From Linum tenue (Eukaryota; Streptophyta; Magnoliopsida; Malpighiales; Linaceae), in assembly GCA_946122785.1 (NCBI GenBank), contig CAMGYJ010000008.1, forward strand, positions 11,185,475 to 11,249,474: 64,000 nucleotides of DNA. Direction: 5' to 3'. Positions 55,624 to 64,000 of the stretch are shown here, in pieces; position 1 is the first letter of the stretch, and each line of letters begins with the position of its first letter. Position numbers and translations under genes: made by a program. A model generated the notes under the pieces. That model was not told the origin of the DNA. It saw only the letters and a list, made by a program, of their open reading frames with translations, and ran no database searches.

Positions 55624-57788
55624 ATGGGGAAGGAAGTGTAAGTTCTGCAATCCGCTAATGTGTTTTCTTTTAACTTTTTAGTCAGCTATTTCGTTGTATT
55701 TGTTCTTATATTCCACTCTCTCGTTGCTTTTTTGTACAATTATATTAGGGAGAAGAACAAGATGACGAGCGGCCAGTCTACTGTACGCCAAACGCGTCCT
55801 CTAGCCGAGTCTATGGTTCGTCCAGGAGCTTTAACAGTAGGTTATTTATACAAAACTTATTCTGACTTGATTGTTCATTATTGTAGGAATTGGAGAACTA
55901 TGTATCTCCTGCAAAGAAAACAAGAATGCAAGACGTCATCCCCCCACCTACACCCGACTCGAAGGTGATTGTTCTTGATGCTGAACCAGGGCTGGAACAT
56001 TATGAGCTAGGTGTGCAAAACAAACCCCTCACGCCTCCACAAAAATTGTCAATGAAGGTATGTAATCCTAGTGATGTACATATGCTTCCTTTTCGCCCAC
56101 TATTTTCGTTGTTTTCCTTCGTTCCTTTCTCCGCCACTTGTAATCCTAGTGAAAACCTCTTCTTATTTCCTCTATTTGTTCGTTCTCCATGATTGAAGGG
56201 TACCACAAGGTTTGAGCTCCCTACAGCCGTCAACTACAGTGACGAAGAAGTGAGTTTTGCTCACTATATATTTGCAGAAGACCTTCCTCCTGATGAAGCT
56301 TTGGTCAAAACAATGATGAAATCATACACCAGGCAGACATTATGGAGCTTATGCCCCGAGTCAAGCGTTGATGCTGATGTAAGTACTTCTGCGAAAAGCC
56401 CCTAGTTGACCTGAACGTGCTTAACGATTTTTAATCATTGGATTTTATTTCTATTGTGTTCTAGGTAATTACAGCGTTAGCATGCCACTTGACCTTGGAC
56501 GAAGTTAAAAGCGATACTGGTCGTGGAAGAAGAGTGTGCTTTCTGCCTACGGAATTGCAGGTAAGTGTTGCTTTTTCTTTGTAATTCTAATTCAGTTTAC
56601 ACAGGGTTGGTTGTTTATTAAGTAAGATTAGTGTTCAATGATTTAACTTCATTTTCCTACCAGGATATGGTCGTTAATTATGGCATGACATCTGCAAAGG
56701 CATTAGAGTTATATGATACAAAATTCCTATCAAAAGCTCGTAACTGTAGAAAGGTTATGACTTCTCCACAATTCTTCCTTCTCATTTCTGCTTATTTAGT
56801 AGCGGGTTTCACAACATATGTGCGCGTGAATTATGCCTGCCCTTCTGCTTAATTTCTTGAATGAATTATGTCGGAAAACTAATTAGTTAATTGGATTGTT
56901 TTCTCGTACCTGTGAAGGTTTGTCTTCCCATGAAAGATATGATGAATGATGAAGGCATCCACTGGTATTTAGCTATAATTTTGATGGACCAGAAACAAGT
57001 ACACATTCTGGATTCATGCCCATCAAAAGAGCGCCAGACAATCCGTAGGAATGCAGTTAACACAATGGTATAGTTAAAATTTGTGCCATTGAATACATAC
57101 TTCAATACACGTGTTTGTAATTCAATTATGTGGCATTATATTTTCCAACCAAATTTTGTAATTCATAGGTTACTTTTTGAACGTTGTAGATTGAATTTCT
57201 GAACGACTTGTTCGATGCCTTACACAAGGAAGTTCAATCAACATGTGCGCCACCACAGATTAAGGAGTTTTCTTTGACCACTTCTGAAGTTCCTACACAA
57301 CGACACAAGTAAGAATGTATATTTGGTCATAATTTCACTAGACAAATAAAATATTTGTGTCTTACGTAATGCATCTTTCTAAACAGGAATGATAGTGGGA
57401 TCTGGGTTTGTGTGTGGATGATGGGATCAACTTGGGATGATGACTATTATATTTGGGTAAGAAATCACCTACTACCTAGGCCCATTTATTTCTACGAGCA
57501 CATTAAAAAAACTATGTCAACTATTGTATTAATACGTTATATTTTCTGTCCTTACAGCCATGCAATCATTTGAGAAGAATGCAGGTGGCATTGTACCTAG
57601 TCAAAGAGCCTACCAATTACATAAGACACAAGGTGCTCAAGAAAGCAAATCAGAATGCGCCTAGGTTTGAAGCTCAGACACTTGAGTACAAAATAGCTTC
57701 CCAAGAGAGGAAAGCAGGTTCCCAGAAGAGGCTAATTCAGGAAAGCAGCTTGCCAGAAGAGGCGAATTCAGGGCTCAAGGATATCTAG
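55624..57788 (+). CDS. Ulp1-like (C48 family) protein with Ser in place of the catalytic Cys, ten exons
   Basis: Exons 55624-55637, 55749-55815, 55887-56057, 56199-56378, 56465-56560, 56664-56753, 56918-57067, 57190-57308, 57387-57456 and 57558-57788 join in phase to about 395 residues. The C-terminal half matches a Ulp1/SENP protease core: His221 (EGIHWYLAII), Asp238 (HILDSC) and a Gln near 293 before the nucleophile position. There, however, the text is KNDSGIWVCVWM, so the usual D-C-G Cys is Ser299. The first small exon and the start of exon 7 are the least certain; exon 7 may begin earlier, since DCFLVPVK lies upstream. Ulp1-like genes are known passengers of KI-type MULEs. SUMO or other isopeptide cleavage is doubtful here; a binding role or a weak hydrolase is possible. 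Confidence 0.78.
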
Positions 57789-57970
57789 TCGCATAGTGTG
57801 TTCTGCTAAAACATTTTAGCATTTAGTTTTGTTTCTTCCTTTCCAACGAATGCCCTCTTTATGGTAAAGATTTAAGGATATCTAGTCGCATAGTGTGTTC
57901 TGCTAAAACATTTTAGCATTTAGTTTTGTTTCTTCCTTTCCAACAAATGCCCTCTTTATGGTAACGATTT
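57777..57970 (+). repeat. Perfectly adjacent 97-bp tandem duplication
   Basis: aaggatatctagtcgcatag... at 57777-57873 is repeated at 57874-57970 with about 2 mismatches. It covers the stop region and 3' end of the Ulp1-like gene, so it is a recent duplication. Confidence 0.9.
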
Positions 57971-59394
57971 AAGGACACGTTTATTATTCAGCCGAATAAA
58001 CACAAGTACACAGCCAGAGGCTAGTTTGCCAAACAGAAATGGAACCGCTACAGTAATCTCACATTGCAGACAGATAGCCAAAATAGCAGCAACAGAAACA
58101 GCCACCTCTGAGATTCGCATAAAAACTAATAGAGATAAACTGGCCAGATTACTTGCCTCGGGAAACTTATTCCCATCACGTCTTCACGAAGTAACCCATC
58201 GAAATTTGCTCGAGGATCGTCCAACAACCAGCCCAATCAAGTGGACCCTTAAACCATTTTTCAATAAAGATGGAAGAACCCGAAACATGATTAAAAGCAT
58301 CACTAGTGAAGAATGTGGCTAAAATGAAAGAGGTCACATATCGTCCATTCAAATAATATTTGTCTGAGCTCAACCAAACTTGAGTTGCTCCCCCTATAAA
58401 TGTAATCACCCTCTTGTTTCTTCATATCTTCTTCAGACAACTTATCAACTGTGCTAAACATGAAACTATCAAGATCGACTTCCTTGTTCCTCGGATCCAT
58501 TCTGACCTGGAAAAAGAAAACCACCAAACAAGCTCCTCAACAGATCATGTCAAAGACTACTGAAAGAATGGACCAAAATACACATGATCCTGGAAAGGGA
58601 CATCTTAAGCACCTAATTCCGATACACATTAACTCGGTTTATCATCAATGCATAAAACCGTCACCACAATTCGTCAAAACCCTTACCTTGTCAAAGTTAA
58701 CCACGAAGATAGAAGCAGGACTGGGCCTGTCGGGGTCTCTGTTTAGTTCGAACCCCACGGTTTCAGTGTAAAAAAATGTAGGAATAGAATTTTTGAAATA
58801 CAGACTCCACAGCTGTAGCCTCCGCTTCAAACAACGAGACCTCTCTTCCCAAATCAGTCTACAATACACCTCATCCATATAAGAGATCCATCCAAAATCA
58901 CAGCATTGTAGTTCGAAAATCAATTTCGGCAATTTCAATTCAAAATCCCTTTCTTACCTCCCTAGCAGATCCTGAAGGAACCATGGCCTCTTTCATTGCC
59001 TTCTCCAGTGCAATCATCTCCGCCTGCCCAGCTGTTTACACAAGTGAATTACTCATACAAGCAACAATTAGTTTTCATTCAAAGGGATGGGGGTGCTTAT
59101 GCTTGCACAGCTTGACGCCGAGATTACCTGCGATATTCGGCCAGTTTAGGGTTCAAACAATCGATTGGGAGGAATCATAGGACAGGTGTGAAATATAACA
59201 GTCGAGAACGGGAAAACGAAGAAGAATAAGAGGAGGAAACAGAGTGGTTCAATTATGGGTGCCATCTTCTGAGACGGCTGGGATGATTTACAGGAGTAGG
59301 AGGAAGAACAGGGTTATTCCCAATTCGAACAGAAAAATGGAGAAGAGAGAAGGTCCAAGGTAGGGATTTGGAGGAGAGGGGTAGGGCTGCGGGT
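57971..59394 (-). other. Possible degraded minus-strand gene
   Basis: Pieces of spliced-looking coding text on the minus strand: 59017-58958 (MIALEKAMKEAMVPSGSARE, donor GAG/GTAAG), about 58750-58687 (DPDRPSPASIFVVNFDK, donor AAG/GTAAGG), and about 58508-58400 (RMDPRNKEVDLDSFMF, DKLSEEDMKKQEG). I cannot join the first two in phase. The leader upstream (about 59260-59130) runs back to the MULE end. I do not recognise the protein. It is either another captured gene or a remnant. Confidence 0.35.
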
Positions 59395-59664
59395 GGGGCA
59401 AGGGTAGGTGTCCTTTCTCTTAGGGTGGTTGGGTTTTGGGTCAATTCAATAACTAAACAGAACCAACCCGATTTGGTTTACAATGGACTAAAATGAAAGA
59501 AAAACTAATTCTATGAGTTGATCTGTAATTTTATTTAATATAAATTCCGAAAAAATAAATCATTTAATCAAATTTAATCTCGGCCGTCGAGATCACACGT
59601 ACGGTCAAGATCACCCAAGGTACGCCATACCCCGGAATTTACCCGGGGTACGATAGAAGCCACC
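59395..59664 (-). repeat. MULE right terminal inverted repeat
   Basis: Inverse of 38723-39010, ending GGTGGCTTCTATCG (minus strand) against the (TA)n target. Confidence 0.85.
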
Positions 59665-60952
59665 ATATATATATATATAAAATTTTGTTTAACAAATCAT
59701 CATTCATTAATACAAATTAAAGGGTAAAATAAAATACATTATTTCATTTACCATGTCGTTTTGCTAACAGCCATTCATTATTCTAACAAGAAAAAAAAAA
59801 TTACCACTTCATTAGACGATCGAAGTCCCCCTTTTCCTTCCCGGCCTCTCTGAAACCCTTACGCCCACAAAACTACTTTGATTAAACCCTTTCGTCTCCC
59901 CCAAAAGGCTCGCGCCCAGTCAATTCCGAGAAGGGAATCGAGTATCTCGGAAGGCTACTCTGACGGCGGATTGGTTTTGGCGCATGTAAGTAGTCGAATT
60001 CCTGTTTCAATTTCCTCTGTTCTGCATTAAAGGATTTTCTGTGCATGCAATTGTTTTGATTTTGATGTTGCCGCTTGTGCTTTCTCTTCGATGTTCCTTC
60101 TAACCCTTTCGTACACCTCCACAGACTCGAGCCTACTAAATCGCTAGCCAAGGAATCGTAATAGAAAGGAAGCTATTACCGGCATCAAATTGATTTCGCA
60201 GTTCTTAGTCGGTATGAAACAACATCCTTCTTTCATGCTCCTCGTTCCTCTGTCAAAGGTTTTTGTACTGTTCTCATTTGTTTAGGACGCTGATATCATC
60301 ATCATCCTCCTTGTACATGAGTTTGCTTTTCAAGAGGCAAGGCTGGTTATGATTTTGATCTCGCATGCTTGTGCTTTCTTGGTTGTGTGAATTCCCTTCG
60401 AGACATAAGTACTTCTATGTATGTGTGTATGGGTTTAGATTGGTGGAATCTTTGTTTTAGGGTCATTGTGTTGATTTTTCTATTAAACAAAGTGAGTTTG
60501 TGTTAGATTCTTGCTCAATCTATTTCTAGAGATTGATTTGATGATTGAAAACATATGTGAGGGTGAATTTTCCTCTGTAAAAACTGCCAAGTAATAACTA
60601 AAGATGAAGTAAGTGGGGTTGGCCTCAGAATCCTTTCTTTGGCCCTGATTTGAGAGGGAAGTTAATATAAGAGCCAAATTGAAGAACTTCTGTTCCAATT
60701 TTGTTTTTAATTGAATATATGGAGTGATTGATCCTTACATTCTGTTCTTACATGTGTTAAGTCATTAAAAGTACAACTTGTGCAGGAGTTTAAGTAATAG
60801 GTTTGCTCATGTTGAATGGGTCTTATATGTGCAGGTGATTTCGACATTCTTCACTGTGATCTAGGAACTCCCAAAACAGGGCAGCAGTGAAGGTTAGTCT
60901 TATCTTTATGCATAGTGAAAATGAACAAAGATTGGTGGAATCTTTGTCCCAG
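59665..60952 (+). other. CACTA interior before the TNPA-type gene
   Basis: Probable leader exons and introns of the following gene: gcgcatgtaagtagtcg (59980 region) and gcagcagtgaaggttag (60885 region) look like exon ends. No coding domain is recognised. Confidence 0.45.
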
Positions 60953-62390
60953 AAAATGGGCAGTCCTTTGTTGGCCCTAATGTGAATTTATTGAAGACGG
61001 AGATAGGAGTCATTACACGTCTCATGGCCCCATTAAGGAAGTACTATTGGTCAGAATTGACTGAAGCTGAAAAGCAACCACTGTTTGCAAAATTGGAGGT
61101 ATTCTTGATGTTTATGCTTGCTGCTAATAGTATTTGCATTGAAAACTTCCACTATTCTATTTTTAATAGGTAAATATATGGGTTGTGCTGACTTACAACG
61201 TCTTCTTTTCTATATTTGTATTGTTTTTATGCAGACTGAGTTTGATATAAATTCAAATGATGTAGCTATAAAAAAGATTCTCAGTTCTAGAATGCAAAAG
61301 CGGTTCCTCAATTATAAGCACCATTGTAATAAGCATTACAACAAAGATCCTTCGACAGCTCGCTCGAACCCCCCCGAAGGTGTGAAGCTGGATGATTGGC
61401 AGCTATTGTGTGATCACTTTGAGAGTGATCGATTTAAGGTAAATGTCATTCTGATTCATGCTCATTAAAAATTTGTAACTCCTGTGGGTTAATGATTTTT
61501 CCCTTTGCAGAATCGATCTAAACAAAATAAAATTAACAAGGGTAAGCAACAGTATGCTCATACCACTGGAGCTAAATCTCATGATCAAAGTATGTATGAG
61601 ATGGTAAGCTTTCTCATTCAACAATGCAAAAATTGATAGTTTTTTAGGGTCAGTGTAGCTAGGCTGCAGAACTAGTGAATTAGAGAATAAGAGTGGTTGG
61701 TTTGTGTTTGGTTATGTACAACCTTCTTTCTTTCAACTTCCTGCAAATGTATTATCAAACTTGATCTAGGAGAAGAAGAAGCAGTCGACTGAGCAACCAA
61801 ACATGGAGGTTGGAGATGAACAAGTTGATGAAATGGAGGAGGAGCCCAAAGATATTACACTCTATGCAAATACCCATAAGAGAAATGATGGAAGCTGGGT
61901 GAGCGAGGAACCTAAGAAAAACTATGTAAGCATTTCATATCATTTGAAAAAAAAAGTTCACTTTATTTATAGTTTGAGGTGCTACCAAGCCACTTACCTA
62001 GATAAAAACATGTTGTGTATATAGGAGGAGATGATAGCCATTCATACCCAAGCAAAAGAAGATGGGAAGTCCTTATCTGGTCGTGAGATTGTTGAGATGG
62101 TGCTGAAGAAAAAGGTCAAGTATGGACCAAAGGAAACAGTTCGTTCGACAAGAGAGATACAACTGGAAGCAGAATTGCAAGAGGAAAGAGCTGAATCTGA
62201 GAGAAGAACAAAGGAATTTGAGGCCAAGATACAATCCCAAGAGGAGAAGATACAAATTCAGGATGAGAAAATACAACTTCAGGAGGAGAAGTTACAAATG
62301 CAAGGTGCGGAAGTGCAGCAGCTACGAGAATCACAAGAGAAACTTCAGCAGCAGATGGAGTCATTTGCTGCAACACTAAATCGGAAATGA
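60953..62390 (+). CDS. CACTA TNPA-type protein (PF03004, Ptta/En/Spm), at least five exons
   Basis: Exons 60953-61098, 61235-61438, 61511-61603, 61770-61925 and 62025-62390 join in phase to about 321 residues; one or more 5' exons may be missing from my model. The text fits the plant transposase Ptta/En/Spm family: VGPNVN..LLKTEIGVITR at the start, then KRFLNYKHHCNKHYNK and GVKLDDWQLLCDHFES, NRSKQNKINK, and a C-terminal coiled coil of repeated QSQEEKIQIQ/QLQEEKLQM heptads (about 250-310). TNPA-type proteins bind the subterminal TGACA-like repeats and hold the ends together, but cutting needs TNP2, which I do not see. It is intact in frame. Confidence 0.85.
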
Positions 62391-62859
62391 CCATGGATTC
62401 CTTCAGTCAAAGGTAACTATCTATATTCCTAGTCCATTGTTCTTAAAGGAGCTGAATTTATATATGTCTTGTTCTCAAGTTGAGTTGTGTGTTGGGACAA
62501 CAACTATTTAGATTAATTGTCACTTGAACATGGATGTGAGTAAGTGACAAACTATATTCTTTTTCATTGTTTTCTTACAGATGTTGAAGCTTATTAGGAG
62601 CAAGGATTAGATGGCAAGGGAAGATGTTAAAAATTAGAAGTATGAGCTGTCCATTTTGTCGTAGGATGTTCTCCTTTATGGTGAACCAACGCTAAACTTG
62701 TTCGGAAGCCTTTTTCTGGATTTCGTTGGAAGACTATGTTGAAATCAAGATGGTACTGAATTGAATGTTTGGATTTGGATTGAGGGATTATTTTTATTTA
62801 ATGTGGTTGGATTCTCTAGTTATGACTATGAACACAGGGTTCAATTCTGTCAATTTGTG
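62391..62859 (+). other. 3' region of the TNPA-type gene
   Basis: A spliced 3' untranslated stretch is likely (CAAAG/GTAACT near 62410, acceptor ttacag near 62580). No further ORF. Confidence 0.45.
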
Positions 62860-63482
62860 TGTCATTCATGGTATATTTTGACAACACATTTGTCATAATA
62901 CAAAACAAAAATGACACAGACATGTTGTCATAATATCCAAGTAATATAATCTGACAAAACAAAAGTCGTCATTTATTTTGGAATTTATGACAAATTTATC
63001 AATTGTCAGAAATTGCAATAATGACTCGTAAACCTTCCATGACAAAAGATGATGGTCGTAATTCTATAGGTATGACAAAGTAAACTTTGTCATAATCCAA
63101 TAACAGAACGAATATCAATTGTGACAACAGTTGAGTATGACAAAATGTAATTATCATACTTCGCGGTGTTTGTCACATTAAGTTAGATAAAACTTGACAT
63201 CTCGTGACAAACACCGTTGTAGAATGACAACTGTGTCAGCTTAATACGACAAACCATTTTGTCATATTAGTAACATGTGTATGACAATTTATAAAGGTCA
63301 CATTATTGGTAGATCTAGTATGACGAACATCTAAAAGTTTTGTCACAGTAAGTCAACGGCGACGGCGATATTACGACAACGTCAATGACGAATGATATTT
63401 GTCACAATGGATGTAATATGACAAATTCATAATGTATTGTGACAAAGTCCTTGCGTCATAATTGACCTAATTTGTTGTAGTG
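62860..63482. repeat. CACTA right subterminal repeats and TIR
   Basis: Over 20 TGACAAA/TTTGTCA-type words in 600 bp, then the terminal inverted repeat at 63464-63482. Confidence 0.8.
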
Positions 63483-63799
63483 GAGGGGCTGGGGAGGCGG
63501 CTATTTATAGGAGCCGAACCCCTAGGAATATACCCTCTTACTTGGGGAATAAGTCGGATTAATTAAGGAAGATAATTAGTCTCAAGTGAACCGACCGACC
63601 GACCGGACGGACAGCGCGCGCGTGTGTGGTGGTCCGTGAGGTCTTCCCTCTCCCACAAAATGGGGTCACCCCAAGGGGCATGCCCTTAGGAGAGAGACTC
63701 CTATCTTTATACACATTTCATCAAGTAAAACTACCAATGTGATAATTTTTCCACTTGAGACTCTATAGCTTTCAAAGCTATTCATACACATTTCCAACA
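63483..63799 (-). repeat. 5' LTR of the split copia element, second piece
   Basis: Continues the LTR from 36818 (gag duplicated) and ends TTTCCAACA. Matches 31930-32279, with a shorter cgcgcg/gtgtgt stretch. Confidence 0.92.
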
Positions 63800-63804
63800 G
63801 AAAG

Positions 63805-64000
63805 GAGGAGAAGAGGATGAGTTGAGTTTCAAATTTTTAATGGTTTATCCAAAAAATATTCCAATAGTGTCATAGACCACCCTAGAAAACTGGACGGTGG
63901 AGCCACCCTAGTATCATATATTCGTTCGTTATTTGCAAAGGTGCGTTAGTAAGCACATGCTTGATATAGTAGCGGCGATTCTCGTCAGCTATTCCAAACA
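63805..64000. other. Flanking DNA, no gene seen
   Basis: Sequence beyond the copia target duplication; no supported feature. Confidence 0.5.

Larger units (their letters stand above)
38723..59664. mobile_element. 20.9-kb MULE with cargo genes
   Basis: The two ends are inverted copies over about 270 bp or more, sharing CTATCGTACCCCGGGTAAAT, then ACCGTACGTGTGATCTCGAC and a long AT-rich stretch, about 90 percent identical by eye. It sits in a (TA)n microsatellite; atatatatat is present on both sides (38713-38722, 59665-59674), which fits a 9-10 bp MULE target duplication but is not proof in such sequence. Inside are a MULE transposase gene with FAR1 and SWIM zinc domains (52084-54964), a Ulp1-like gene, an Agenet gene, an RPA70-like gene and an unknown tandem gene pair. 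A transposase plus a Ulp1-like gene recalls the KI (Kaonashi) class of plant MULEs. Confidence 0.82.
36819..63482. mobile_element. 26.7-kb CACTA (En/Spm) element carrying a nested MULE
   Basis: It begins CACTACAACAAATTAGGTC and ends with the exact inverse of these 19 bases. The 3-bp target duplication gag is at 36816-36818 and 63483-63485, and the interrupted LTR joins perfectly across it. Subterminal regions (36840-37340, 62860-63470) are dense in TGACAAA/TTTGTCA. Without the nested MULE the shell is about 5.7 kb and carries a TNPA-type gene (60953-62390). No TNP2/Transposase_21 domain is visible, so it needs a transposase in trans. Confidence 0.93.
31712..63799 (-). mobile_element. Ty1/copia (Tnt1-like) element, 5' LTR split by a 26.7-kb CACTA element
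   Basis: The left LTR is 31712-32279. The right LTR begins at 36720, is interrupted at 36818, and resumes at 63483-63799. The target duplication gaaag is found at 31707-31711 and 63800-63804, on the far sides of the whole 32-kb block, so the outer pieces belong to one element. The coding order on the minus strand is gag, protease, integrase, RT, RNase H. Without the insertion the element is about 5.4 kb. Confidence 0.93.

Noticed and set aside
62042..62394. Antisense ORFs of 61-92 residues
   Set aside because: Shadows of the coiled-coil exon of the TNPA-type gene; repetitive Ser/Leu text mirrors the Glu/Gln heptads.

Overview
This window is plant nuclear DNA, most likely from a eudicot. The genes have GT-AG introns, AATAAA-type 3' ends and TATA boxes. 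The repeats are typical plant families: Ty1/copia, tRNA-Asp-primed LTR elements, L1-type LINEs, CACTA, MULE and (TTTAGGG)n-like arrays. I cannot name the species.

The host genes I trust most are four single-exon paralogues for small secreted Gnk2/DUF26-type (ginkbilobin-like, stress-antifungal) proteins. They lie in one orientation at 8090, 10796, 14372 and 28860 and keep the same core promoter and 3' end. The last two sit in a segmental duplication (about 13.97-17.03 kb and 28.45-31.29 kb). The spacing between paralogues has been stretched by mobile DNA.

1-14 kb: the edge of one copia element (minus strand), a complete but dead copia element with unusual TA...TA termini (1377-7245) that carries a 782-bp MITE in its gag, Gnk2 genes 1 and 2, an L1 3' end and an old copia pol remnant. 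14-28.4 kb: Gnk2 gene 3; a 7.3-kb LTR element without pol (LARD-like, 17175-24517) that carries one long ORF and a nested CACTA element; then minisatellite arms around a broken LRR-receptor-kinase gene fragment. 28.4-31.7 kb: Gnk2 gene 4 and an L1 insertion.

31.7-63.8 kb is a four-level nest. A copia element (31712-63799, 5-bp target duplication gaaag) has its 5' LTR split by a 26.7-kb CACTA element (36819-63482, target duplication gag). That CACTA element contains a 20.9-kb MULE (38723-59664, about 270-bp terminal inverted repeats). Inside the MULE, a gene for an RPA70-like protein lies between a further near-identical inverted repeat and telomere-like arrays. The MULE carries its own FAR1/MULE-type transposase and, unusually, several spliced genes whose reading frames look intact: an Agenet/Tudor protein, an RPA70-like OB-fold protein, a Ulp1-like protein whose expected catalytic Cys is Ser, and an unknown tandemly duplicated gene. 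The CACTA shell keeps a TNPA/PF03004-type gene but no visible TNP2 transposase. This multi-gene nested element is the most unusual thing in the window.
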